DNA of 9,146 bases from an uncultured Burkholderiaceae bacterium (GTDB lineage: Bacteria; Pseudomonadota; Gammaproteobacteria; Burkholderiales; Burkholderiaceae_C), in contig CALIDR010000289.1 of the NCBI GenBank assembly GCA_938022295.1, positions 1-9,146 of the forward strand, written 5' to 3'. The notes beneath the pieces are model-generated. The model had not been told where the DNA came from, did not search any database, and saw only the letters and a program-made list of their open reading frames with translations. This document shows positions 1 to 5,744 of the stretch, piece by piece. Each line of letters starts with the position of its first letter. The first letter of the stretch is position 1. Both the position numbers and the translations under genes were made by a program.

Positions 1-280
1 CAAGCTCAACCCCGACGTGTACGCGGTGCAGGGCTACGACGCGGCGCAGCTGCTGGCCGTGGGGCTGAACGCGGCCAAGGGCGACGTGACGAAGAAGGAC
101 GCGATGATCGCGGCGATGAAGGGCGCCAGGATCGACAGCCCCCGGGGGCCGTTCACGATGAGCCCGCAGCACAACCCGGTGCAGGACTTCTACGCGCGCG
201 AGGTCCGCGGCAACTACAACGTCGTTACCGGCGTGGCCGTCAAGGCGCTGGCCGACCCCGGGCGCGGCTGTAGGATGTGA
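1..280 (+). CDS. Liv-type ABC transporter substrate-binding protein, C-terminal part (5' end outside window)
   Basis: The reading frame is open from the left edge (first full codon at base 2) to a TGA at 278-280, giving the last 92 residues of a protein whose start lies outside the window. The visible part contains VQGYDAAQLL, then a helix rich in K/D/A, then DSPRGPFTMS and HNPVQDFY. This order is typical of the second lobe of type I periplasmic binding proteins (Peripla_BP_6/LivK-like) serving branched-chain-amino-acid-type ABC transporters. The protein would bind the ligand in the periplasm and deliver it to the LivHM permease encoded just downstream. The SPRGPF...HNPVQD signature is also common in family members that bind aromatic or other organic acids, so the ligand cannot be assigned. 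It lies 66 nt before livH on the same strand, in the usual position for the binding protein of such an operon. The family assignment is firm; the substrate is unknown. Confidence 0.9.
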   Translation, partial: KLNPDVYAVQGYDAAQLLAVGLNAAKGDVTKKDAMIAAMKGARIDSPRGPFTMSPQHNPVQDFYAREVRGNYNVVTGVAVKALADPGRGCRM

Positions 281-317
281 CGGCCGGCGGCCCACCCATC
301 GGTCAACCCTCTACGAT

Positions 318-337
318 CGGGCGGTTCGCGCCGCCTG
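318..337 (+). promoter_or_regulatory. GC-rich hairpin between binding-protein gene and livH
   Basis: CGGGCGG (318-324) can pair with CCGCCTG (331-337) around a 6-nt loop, giving seven pairs including one G-T. It sits in the only real gap of the transport operon and ends 9 nt before the proposed GTG of livH, where a ribosome-binding site would be expected. No T-run follows, so it is not a classical terminator. By analogy with other binding-protein operons it could stabilise the upstream mRNA or limit translation of the permease genes, but that role is inference. Confidence 0.4.
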
Positions 338-346
338 CGATTTCGC

Positions 347-1219
347 GTGGACTTCGCGACCTTCCTCGTCCAGTGCCTGAACGCCGTCCAGTACGGGCTG
401 CTGCTGTTCCTGCTCGCCTCGGGGCTGACGCTGATCTTCGGGATCATGGGCGTCATCAACCTGGCGCACGGCAGCTTCTACATGATCGGCGCCTACATGG
501 CGTTCGTGCTGGCGCCGGCGTTCGGCGACAACTTCCTGGCCATGCTCGCGGTGGGCATCGTGCTCGCCGCGGTGCTCGGCTTCGTGCTCGAGTGGGCGTT
601 CTTCAGCTTCCTCTACGAGCGCGAGCACCTGCAGCAGGTGCTGATGACGTACGCGCTGATCCTCGTGTTCGAGGAGGTCCGCTCGCTGACCGTGGGCAAC
701 GACGTGCACGGCGTGCCGGTGCCGTCGTGGCTGGCCGGCAGCATCCCGCTCGGCGACCTGATGACGTACCCGGTGTACCGCCTGTTCGCCTCGGCGGCGT
801 GCATCGTGCTCGCGATCGGCATGTACTTCGTCGTCAACCGCACCCGGCTGGGGATGATGATCCGCGCCGGGGCGAGCAACCGCGACATGGTGCGCGGCCT
901 CGGCGTGGACATCAAGACGCTGTACCGCATCGTCTTCGCCGCCGGCGTCGCGCTGGCGGCGCTGGCGGGCATGATCGCCGCGCCGATGGCGAGCGTCTAC
1001 CCCGGCATGGGCGGCAGCGTGCTCATCATCTGCTTCGTGGTGGTGGTGATCGGCGGCATCGGCTCGATCACCGGCGCGCTCGTCGCGTCGCTGCTGGTGG
1101 GCTTCGTCGACACGTTCGGCAAGGTCTTCTTCGCCGAGTACAGCGGCATCGGCGTGTACCTGCTGATGGCGATCATCCTGATCTGGCGGCCCGAGGGGCT
1201 GCTGACCAAACGTGCCTGA
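347..1219 (+). CDS. livH: Branched-chain amino acid-type ABC transporter permease LivH
   Basis: This 290-residue inner-membrane permease pairs with LivM to form the transmembrane channel of a Liv-type ABC importer. The protein is strongly hydrophobic throughout, with about eight candidate membrane segments. It carries the family hallmark GVINLAHGSFYMIGAY near residues 35-50. The middle has RTRLGMMIRAGASNRDMVRGLGV, which fits the cytoplasmic loop that contacts the ATPases, and the C-terminus has GGIGSITGALVASLLVG. Length is normal for the family. The start is a GTG at 347, chosen because DFATFLVQCLNAVQYG directly precedes the first membrane segment as in homologues. No clear Shine-Dalgarno sequence precedes it; instead there is a hairpin. 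Its 3' end overlaps livM by 8 nt, which suggests coupled translation. The substrate (branched-chain amino acid, amide, urea or aromatic acid) cannot be read from the permease. Confidence 0.93.
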   Translation: MDFATFLVQCLNAVQYGLLLFLLASGLTLIFGIMGVINLAHGSFYMIGAYMAFVLAPAFGDNFLAMLAVGIVLAAVLGFVLEWAFFSFLYEREHLQQVLMTYALILVFEEVRSLTVGNDVHGVPVPSWLAGSIPLGDLMTYPVYRLFASAACIVLAIGMYFVVNRTRLGMMIRAGASNRDMVRGLGVDIKTLYRIVFAAGVALAALAGMIAAPMASVYPGMGGSVLIICFVVVVIGGIGSITGALVASLLVGFVDTFGKVFFAEYSGIGVYLLMAIILIWRPEGLLTKRA

Positions 1220-2192
1220 GACCACCGCCCCGGGCGTGCGCGGCTGGCTGGTGCCGGTCGCCGGTGCCGTCGTGCTCGCGCTGCTGCCGCTGGTCGTGAG
1301 CCCCTACCAGCAGGACCTGATCGTCAAGATCATGATCTTCGCGGTCTTCGCCCTCAGCCTGGAGCTGCTGGTCGGCCAGACGGGACTGGTGAGCCTGGGC
1401 CACGCGGCGTTCTTCGGCATCGGCGCCTACGTCACGGTGCTCGGCTCGCCCGAGTACGACCCCGGCTCGGTGTGGAAGCTGCTGCCGCTGGCGATGCTGG
1501 GCGCGGCGGCGTACGCGCTCGTCGTCGGCGCCTTGAGCCTGCGCACCAAGGGCGTGTACTTCATCATGGTCACGCTCGCGTTCGCGCAGATGGCGTACTT
1601 CGTGTTCCACGACACCAAGATCGGCGGCGGCAGCGACGGCATCTTCCTGAACTTCCGCCCGGTGCTCGAGCTGCCGGGCGCCACCGTCGAGCTCGACGTC
1701 AAGCGCAACGTCTACTACCTGGTGCTCGGCGGCCTCGTCTTCACCTACGGCCTGCTCGCGCTCGTGCTGCGCTCGCGCTTCGGGCGGGCGCTGGCCGGCA
1801 TCCGCGTCAACGAGCAGCGCATGCGCGCCGCCGGCTTCGCGACCTACGGCTACAAGCTCGCGGCGTTCGTGCTCGCCGGCGCGCTGGCGGGGCTGGCGGG
1901 CTTCTTCCTCGCCGCCAAGGACGCCGCCGTCAACCCCGAGCTGCTGAGCTGGCACGAAAGCGGCGCCGTGCTGCTGATGGTGATCCTCGGCGGCATCGGC
2001 CACCTGCGCGGCGCGGTGATCGGCGCGGCGGCGTTCATGCTGCTGAAGGAGTTCTTCTCCTCGCACGGCCTCGTCGGCTGGCTCGCCGACCACTGGCAGC
2101 TCACGCTCGGCGTCACGATCATCCTCTTCGTCGCGTTCCTGCCGAAGGGCCTGATCGGCCTCGGCGCGCGGCTGCGCGGAGCGAAGCCGTGA
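1212..2192 (+). CDS. livM: Branched-chain amino acid-type ABC transporter permease LivM
   Basis: This 326-residue membrane protein is the second permease subunit of the Liv-type importer. Visible family features are LELLVGQTGLVSLGHAAFFGIGAY after the first membrane helices, SLRTKGVYFIMVTLAFAQ in the middle, and the loop KIGGGSDGI. These are followed by RSRFGRALAGIRVNEQRMRAAG (the cytoplasmic coupling loop), GALAGLAGFFLA, and a C-terminal GGIGHLRGAVIGAA. The GTG at 1212 lies inside the end of livH (8-nt overlap). A GAGGGG stretch at 1193-1198 is a somewhat distant ribosome-binding candidate, so translational coupling to livH is likely. The stop TGA at 2190-2192 overlaps the GTG of livG by 3 of its bases (GTGA junction). 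Length and domain order match the family; nothing appears broken. Confidence 0.93.
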   Translation: MPETTAPGVRGWLVPVAGAVVLALLPLVVSPYQQDLIVKIMIFAVFALSLELLVGQTGLVSLGHAAFFGIGAYVTVLGSPEYDPGSVWKLLPLAMLGAAAYALVVGALSLRTKGVYFIMVTLAFAQMAYFVFHDTKIGGGSDGIFLNFRPVLELPGATVELDVKRNVYYLVLGGLVFTYGLLALVLRSRFGRALAGIRVNEQRMRAAGFATYGYKLAAFVLAGALAGLAGFFLAAKDAAVNPELLSWHESGAVLLMVILGGIGHLRGAVIGAAAFMLLKEFFSSHGLVGWLADHWQLTLGVTIILFVAFLPKGLIGLGARLRGAKP

Positions 2193-2935
2193 GCGCCGTC
2201 GTCCTCGCCTGCGAGCACCTGACGCGCCGTTTCGGGGGGCTCACCGCCGTCAACGACGTCTCGCTCGAGTGGCGGCTCGACGAGATCCACGCCGTGATCG
2301 GCACCAACGGCGCCGGCAAGAGCACGCTGATCAACATGCTGTCGGGCGAGATCGCCGCCAGCGACGGCCGCATCGTGCTGCGCGGCGACGACGTCACGCG
2401 CTGGTCGCAGCCCAGGCGCGCGCTGGCGGGCATCGGCCGCAGCTACCAGCGCACGACGATCTTCCCCGAGTTCAGCGTGTTCGAGAACGCGCGCCTGTGC
2501 GCGCAGGCGGCGCGCCCGCGGCCGTGGGCGCTGTGGGAGGCCGCCGGCGCCTGCCCGCACGCCACCGGCGTCGCGCGCGAGGCGATCGCCGCCGCCGGCC
2601 TGGCCGAGTTCGCCCACCGCCCGGCCGGCAGCCTCAGCCACGGCGGCAAGCGCCAGCTCGAGATCGCGATGTGCCTGGCCACGCAGCCGCAGGTGCTGCT
2701 GCTCGACGAGCCGCTCGCCGGCATGGGCGCCGAGGAGACGGACCGCATGCTCGGCCTGCTCGAGGGGCTGAAGGCGCGCCACGCGGTGCTGCTCGTCGAG
2801 CACGACATGGACGCCGTGTTCCGCGTCGCCGACCGCATCACGGTGATGGTCAACGGCGAGGTGATCGCGAGCGACACCCCGGCGCGCATCCGCGACAACG
2901 CGCAGGTGCGCATCGCGTACCTCGGGGATCACTGA
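2189..2935 (+). CDS. livG: Liv-type ABC transporter ATP-binding protein LivG
   Basis: This 248-residue cytoplasmic ATPase drives the LivHM importer together with LivF. The nucleotide-binding motifs are complete and in order: Walker A GTNGAGKST (residues 38-46), Q-loop SYQRT with Q87, signature LSHGGKRQLE (149-158), Walker B VLLLDE (169-174), and H-loop VEHD with H205. The signature LSHGGKR and the stretch DEPLAGMGAEE differ from the more usual LSYGQQR and DEPAAGLN of the classical amino-acid LivG. They resemble a LivG subgroup common in betaproteobacteria (recalled, not searched). The GTG at 2189 is chosen because the following residues, VVLACEHLTRRFGGL, align with the first strand of the domain. 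It overlaps the livM stop in a GTGA junction, and its own TGA shares one base with the livF ATG. The larger open frame upstream is only a shadow of livM. Confidence 0.93.
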   Translation: MSAVVLACEHLTRRFGGLTAVNDVSLEWRLDEIHAVIGTNGAGKSTLINMLSGEIAASDGRIVLRGDDVTRWSQPRRALAGIGRSYQRTTIFPEFSVFENARLCAQAARPRPWALWEAAGACPHATGVAREAIAAAGLAEFAHRPAGSLSHGGKRQLEIAMCLATQPQVLLLDEPLAGMGAEETDRMLGLLEGLKARHAVLLVEHDMDAVFRVADRITVMVNGEVIASDTPARIRDNAQVRIAYLGDH

Positions 2936-3639
2936 TGTCCACCCTGCTGCAGGCCAACGGGGTGCACGCCTACTACGGCGACAGCCACATCCTGCGCGGC
3001 GTCGACATCCGCCTCGACGCCGGCGAGGCGGTGGGCCTGCTCGGCCGCAACGGGATGGGCAAGACGACGCTGATCCGCACCCTGATGGGCTACGTGCGCG
3101 CCCGCCGGGGCCGCGTGCAGTGGAAGGACGCCGAGGTCACCAACCACCCGCCGGAGAAGATGGCGCGCCGCGGCATCGGCTACGTGCCCGAGGGGCGCGG
3201 GATCTTCCCCAACCTGTCGGTGCGCGAGAACCTCGTGATGACGGCGCGCCCGGGCCCCGACGGCCGGCGCGACTGGACGTTCGACCGCGTGCTGGCCACG
3301 TTTCCGCGGCTGGCCGAGCGCCTCGGCCACGGCGGCCAGCAGCTCTCGGGCGGCGAGCAGCAGATGCTGTCGATCGGCCGCGCGCTGATGACGAACCCGC
3401 AGCTGATGATCCTCGACGAGGCCACCGAGGGCCTGGCGCCGCTGATCGTCGCCGAGATCTGGCGCGTGATCGGCGAGATCCGCGCCAGCGGCATCGCCAC
3501 CCTCGTCGTCGACCGCAACTGGCGCACCGTGCTCGCGCAGACCGACCGCGCGATCGTGCTCGAGAAGGGCCAGGTCGTGATGAGCGGCGACTCGGCGCAG
3601 CTGGACCTGGACGAGCTGAGCCAGCGGCTGGGGGTGTAG
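2935..3639 (+). CDS. livF: Liv-type ABC transporter ATP-binding protein LivF
   Basis: This 234-residue protein is the second ATPase of the Liv-type importer. The motifs seen are Walker A GRNGMGKTT (37-45), the LivF-type replacement of the Q-loop GYVPEGRGIFPNLSVREN (82-99), signature LSGGEQQML (137-145), and Walker B LMILDEATEGLAP (157-169). At the switch (H-loop) position the sequence reads LVVDRNW (190-196). LivF proteins usually have VEQN there, so this is a variant within a family already lacking the canonical His. The ATG at 2935 shares its A with the livG stop (TGATG), and a GGGGA stretch (2924-2928) gives a ribosome-binding site. It ends the compact H-M-G-F cluster at 3639. No convincing terminator with a T-run follows; the next DNA is the repeat-rich intergenic region. 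The protein is full length for the family. Confidence 0.93.
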   Translation: MSTLLQANGVHAYYGDSHILRGVDIRLDAGEAVGLLGRNGMGKTTLIRTLMGYVRARRGRVQWKDAEVTNHPPEKMARRGIGYVPEGRGIFPNLSVRENLVMTARPGPDGRRDWTFDRVLATFPRLAERLGHGGQQLSGGEQQMLSIGRALMTNPQLMILDEATEGLAPLIVAEIWRVIGEIRASGIATLVVDRNWRTVLAQTDRAIVLEKGQVVMSGDSAQLDLDELSQRLGV

Positions 3640-3721
3640 GCGGAGCCAGGACGTCGGCTTGCGGCCCGTTGCGGGCATTCGGGAAGGTCGGGTTCCTCGA
3701 TGACTTGCAGCTGTCGCGGCG

Positions 3722-3762
3722 TCGCGCCAGGCGGCACCCGCTGCGGGCTCACCCTGTGGCGG
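3722..3762 (+). repeat. Left terminal inverted repeat of the element
   Basis: This 41-bp arm matches the reverse complement of 3916-3956. Bases 3722-3740 are perfectly paired, 3741 is a mismatch, 3742-3748 match, 3749-3754 match at two of six positions, and 3755-3762 match. Confidence 0.8.
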
Positions 3763-3780
3763 TCGGCCCTGCGGGCCGAC
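3762..3780. repeat. Perfect 8-bp stem hairpin inside the element
   Basis: GTCGGCCC (3762-3769), loop TGC, GGGCCGAC (3773-3780). The stem is perfect and very GC-rich, and lies about 120 nt downstream of the livF stop. It lacks a T-run, so intrinsic termination is doubtful; it could act as a 3' stabilising or processing hairpin of the liv transcript. Confidence 0.55.
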
Positions 3781-3877
3781 TGCGCTGCGCTGCTCGGCCC
3801 GGGGTCGCGCGGCAGAACTCGCTACGCTCGCCTTCGGCTCGCTGCGCTCGGACAACCGCCGCGAGTCAGTTCACGAT

Positions 3878-3892
3878 GCGCGCTTCGCGCGC
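3878..3892. repeat. Short GC hairpin inside the element
   Basis: GCGCG and CGCGC flank CTTCG, and the outer loop bases can add a sixth pair. It belongs to the run of small palindromes that fill the element and has no separate assigned function. Confidence 0.45.
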
Positions 3893-3915
3893 CGACCCCG
3901 GCCCTCCGCTGCTCG

Positions 3916-3956
3916 CCGCCACACAGTTCGCCCGCACCGGGTGCCGCCTGGCGCGA
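3916..3956 (-). repeat. Right terminal inverted repeat of the element
   Basis: This is the partner of the left arm at 3722-3762: 36 of 41 positions are complementary, including a perfect outer block at 3938-3956. Immediate flanks on the two sides do not match, which marks the likely element boundaries. Confidence 0.8.
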
Positions 3957-3970
3957 GAGCAACCGAGGGC

Positions 3971-3990
3971 GGCGTGCACAGGCGTGCACT
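3971..3990 (+). repeat. Tandem 10-bp repeat with GTGCAC palindromes
   Basis: GGCGTGCACA is followed directly by GGCGTGCACT, so two copies match at 9 of 10 bases, each carrying the palindrome GTGCAC. The spacing is about one helical turn, which would put both sites on the same face of the DNA. It could be a protein-binding site or just part of a dispersed repeat; nothing here decides. Confidence 0.5.
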
Positions 3991-4006
3991 GCTCGCCTTC
4001 GCAGTG
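3987..4006. repeat. Hairpin overlapping the tandem GTGCAC repeat
   Basis: CACTGC (3987-3992) and GCAGTG (4001-4006) are perfect complements around an 8-nt loop. No T-run follows on either strand, so it is not an obvious terminator. Confidence 0.4.
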
Positions 4007-4125
4007 ATCGTCGATGTCGCAAAGCGCCAACCTACGCAGGCCGCGCAAAGGAAACACCCGAACAACCAGATGGGCCGCAAGCCGATCCCCTAGCACGGTC
4101 CCGATGCCAAGCGGGCCTGACGGCC

Positions 4126-4131
4126 TAGACT
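4126..4131 (+). promoter_or_regulatory. Possible -10 element upstream of the ABM-domain gene
   Basis: TAGACT at 4126-4131 lies about 36 nt before the GTG of the next gene and resembles a sigma-70 -10 box. No good TTGACA-like -35 is seen at the usual distance, so this is a weak candidate. Confidence 0.25.
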
Positions 4132-4155
4132 CGGGATCCGTACGTCACCCGCAAC

Positions 4156-4159
4156 GGAG
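4156..4159 (+). promoter_or_regulatory. Ribosome-binding site that fixes the 4167 start
   Basis: GGAG at 4156-4159 within ACGGAGA is 7 nt from the GTG at 4167. This supports that start over the longer open frame running upstream into the repeat-rich region. Confidence 0.7.
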
Positions 4160-4166
4160 ACCGCCC

Positions 4167-4469
4167 GTGATCCTCGAACTCGCCGACATCCGCATCCAGC
4201 CGGGCCGCCAGGCCGAATTCGACGCCGCGATCCAGCGCGGGCTGAACGAGGTCATCGCGCACGCGCAGGGCTTTCGCGGCTTCAAGGTCAACAAGGGCGT
4301 CGAGAGCCCCGAGCGCTACCTGCTGATGATCTTCTGGGAGACGCTGGAGGACCACACGGTGCGCTTCCGCGGCGGGCCGCTGTTTGCGCAGTGGCGCGCG
4401 ATCGTCGGCCCCTTCTTCGCCGCGCCGCCGGTGGTCGAGCACTTCACGCTGCTGGCGAAGTCGGCCTGA
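4167..4469 (+). CDS. Antibiotic biosynthesis monooxygenase (ABM) domain protein
   Basis: This 100-residue soluble protein begins ILELADIRIQPGRQAEFDAA and continues with a helix, then GFRGFKVNKGVESPERYLLMIFWE and a later helix ending near PVVEHF. That order (strand with an IxPGxxxEF turn, helix, G-F strand, ERYLLMIFWE strand, helix, closing strand) is the single ABM or dimeric alpha-beta barrel domain. Such proteins usually work as homodimers. Some are cofactor-free monooxygenases acting on aromatic or quinone substrates, others degrade haem or have unknown roles. The sequence does not show which. The GTG start is supported by a well-placed GGAG. A longer frame exists upstream, but its translation is low-complexity and belongs to the intergenic repeat region. 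It is followed after 22 nt by an MFS transporter gene on the same strand, so the two are probably co-transcribed. Confidence 0.85.
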   Translation: MILELADIRIQPGRQAEFDAAIQRGLNEVIAHAQGFRGFKVNKGVESPERYLLMIFWETLEDHTVRFRGGPLFAQWRAIVGPFFAAPPVVEHFTLLAKSA

Positions 4470-4491
4470 CGCCGCCCGGTCCGCGCGCGCC

Positions 4492-5736
4492 TTGCCGTCT
4501 GCCCCCGCCCCGGGCACTGGAGCGTCGGCGCCCGCGCTGTTCGCGCAGCGCGCGTTCATGCGCCTGTGGTTCGCGCGCCTGGCCGGCGTGGCGGCGTCGC
4601 AGATGCTGCTCGTCGCGCTCGGCTGGGAGATGTACGCGCTCACCGGCTCGACTTTCGACCTCGGCCTCGTCGGCCTCGTCCAGTTCGTGCCGGCGCTCGC
4701 GCTCGCGCTGCCGGCAGGCCACGCGATCGACCGCCTGCACCGCGCGCGCATCGTCGCCGCGTGCTTCGCGACGATGCTCGTCGCCTCGCTCGCGCTGGGC
4801 GCGGCGGCGTGGTCGGGCACGACGAGCCGCGGCCTGCTGCTCGCCCTGGCGGCGGCGCTCGGTGCCGTGCGCGCGTTCTGGATGCCGGCCCAGCAGGCGC
4901 TCGTGCCCGCGCTCGTGCCGACGGCCCTGCTGCCGCGCGCGCTCGCGTTCAGCAGCAGCGGCATGCAGGGCGCGATCGTCGCCGGCCCCGCGATCGGCGG
5001 CTTCGTGTTCGTCGCCGGGGCGGCGACGCTGTACGCGACCTGCGCCGTGCTGTTCGCGCTCGCCACCGCGCTCGTGCTGCGCGTGAACTACGGCTTCGTG
5101 CCGCCGCGCGCCGAGCCGGCGACGCTGCGCTCGCTGTTCGCCGGCTTCGGCTTCATCCGCGCGCGGCCGGTGGTGCTCGGCGCGATCTCGCTGGACCTCT
5201 TCGCCGTGCTGCTGGCCGGCGTCACCGCGCTGTTGCCGGTCTACGCGAAGGACGTGCTCGGCACCGACGCCTGGGGCCTCGGGCTGCTGCGCGCCGCGCC
5301 CGCGGTGGGGGCGCTCGCGATGGCGCTCGTGCTCGCGCGCTGGCCGCTGCAGCGCCGCACCGGCGCCTGGCTGCTCGGCGCGGTGGCGCTGTACGGCGCG
5401 ACGATGCTCGGCTTCGCGGTGTCGACGTCGCTCGCGCTGTCGCTGGCCGCGCTCGCGGTCGGCGGCGCGGCCGACATGGTCAGCATCGTGATCCGGCAGA
5501 CGCTCGTGCAGCTCGAGACGCCCGACGCGATGCGCGGGCGCGTCAGCGCCGTCAACTCGATCTTCATCGGCGCGAGCAACCAGCTCGGCGAGTTCCGCGC
5601 CGGCGCGATGGCGAGCGTGATCGGCCCGTTCGGCGCCGTCGTCGCGGGCGGCCTCGGCACGATCGCGGTGGCGGCACTGTGGGCGCGGCTGTTCCCGGCG
5701 CTCGCGCGGCGCGACCGGCTGGTGCCGGCGCCCTGA
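4492..5736 (+). CDS. MFS transporter (MFS_3/EntS-like exporter family)
   Basis: This membrane transporter of about 414 residues has ten to twelve hydrophobic segments. The N-terminus ALFAQRAFMRLWFARLAGVAASQ leads into the first helix as in MFS proteins. The loop between helices 2 and 3 carries GHAIDRLHRAR (residues 76-86), a form of MFS motif A (GxxxDRxxRR). The central loop has RVNYGFVPPRAEPATLRSL before the second half, and TPDAMRGRVSAVNSIFIGASNQLGEFRAG is characteristic of the MFS_3 group, which contains enterobactin- and drug-type exporters. The start is uncertain. TTG at 4492 gives a normal N-terminal tail; ATG at 4558 would begin almost inside the first helix and is less likely. It follows the ABM gene by 22 nt and ends 8 nt from the convergent marR stop. 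It probably exports a small molecule by proton antiport; the substrate is unknown. Confidence 0.85.
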   Translation: MPSAPAPGTGASAPALFAQRAFMRLWFARLAGVAASQMLLVALGWEMYALTGSTFDLGLVGLVQFVPALALALPAGHAIDRLHRARIVAACFATMLVASLALGAAAWSGTTSRGLLLALAAALGAVRAFWMPAQQALVPALVPTALLPRALAFSSSGMQGAIVAGPAIGGFVFVAGAATLYATCAVLFALATALVLRVNYGFVPPRAEPATLRSLFAGFGFIRARPVVLGAISLDLFAVLLAGVTALLPVYAKDVLGTDAWGLGLLRAAPAVGALAMALVLARWPLQRRTGAWLLGAVALYGATMLGFAVSTSLALSLAALAVGGAADMVSIVIRQTLVQLETPDAMRGRVSAVNSIFIGASNQLGEFRAGAMASVIGPFGAVVAGGLGTIAVAALWARLFPALARRDRLVPAP

Positions 5737-5744
5737 CGCACCGT

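Larger units (their letters stand above)
3722..3956. mobile_element. 235-bp inverted-repeat-bounded (MITE-like) intergenic element
   Basis: The two ends are inverted copies of each other over 41 bp, with 36 matching positions; the outermost 19 are perfect (TCGCGCCAGGCGGCACCCG and its complement). Between them is GC-rich DNA with a perfect 8-bp hairpin, a 6-bp hairpin and degenerate CTCGCT/CGCTCG repeats. There is no protein-coding content. This is the architecture of a small non-autonomous transposable element or a dispersed intergenic palindromic repeat. I recall similar strings (AGAACTCGCT..., GAGTCAGTTCACGA...) scattered in Burkholderiales intergenic regions, but could not verify this. No target-site duplication is evident immediately outside the repeats, so mobility is inferred, not shown. 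It may also affect the 3' end of the liv operon transcript, since a transcript of it could fold into a long hairpin. Confidence 0.6.
3640..4166. other. Long intergenic region, repeat-rich, no convincing gene
   Basis: These 527 nt lie between livF and the next gene. Several open frames cross them on both strands, but their translations are Arg/Ser/Ala/Pro/Cys-rich low-complexity strings with no recognisable domain or consistent ribosome-binding site. I treat them as non-coding. Bases 3640-3721 show nothing clear apart from weak pairing around GGAA/TTCC near 3682-3697. Bases 3722-3956 form the inverted-repeat-bounded element described separately. Bases 3957-4110 hold a tandem GTGCAC repeat and a short hairpin. 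Bases 4111-4166 hold a promoter candidate and ribosome-binding site for the next gene. Confidence 0.75.

Noticed and set aside
311..1225. Long minus-strand open frames opposite livH and livM
   Set aside because: Translations are His/Asp/Glu/Arg-rich low-complexity strings, as expected opposite GC-rich membrane-protein genes; no domains or ribosome-binding sites.
1472..2188. Upstream extension of the livG frame
   Set aside because: It is the shadow of livM in another frame; the ATPase domain starts at the GTG at 2189, which overlaps the livM stop.
1850..2932. Minus-strand frame opposite livG
   Set aside because: No family resemblance; the plus strand has complete ABC ATPase motifs.
3762..3780. 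Rho-independent terminator for the liv operon
   Set aside because: The hairpin is strong but no T-run follows on the plus strand; I list it only as a hairpin.
3717..3961. Target-site duplication around the inverted-repeat element
   Set aside because: The bases just outside the two arms (CGGCG on the left, GAGCA on the right) do not match.
3700..4128. Open frames within the intergenic element on both strands
   Set aside because: Low-complexity Arg/Ser/Cys-rich translations with no consistent ribosome-binding site; the DNA is better explained as a repeat element.
4558..5736. ATG at 4558 as start of the MFS gene
   Set aside because: It would remove the N-terminal segment that normally precedes helix 1; the TTG at 4492 gives a more usual tail, though the choice is not certain.
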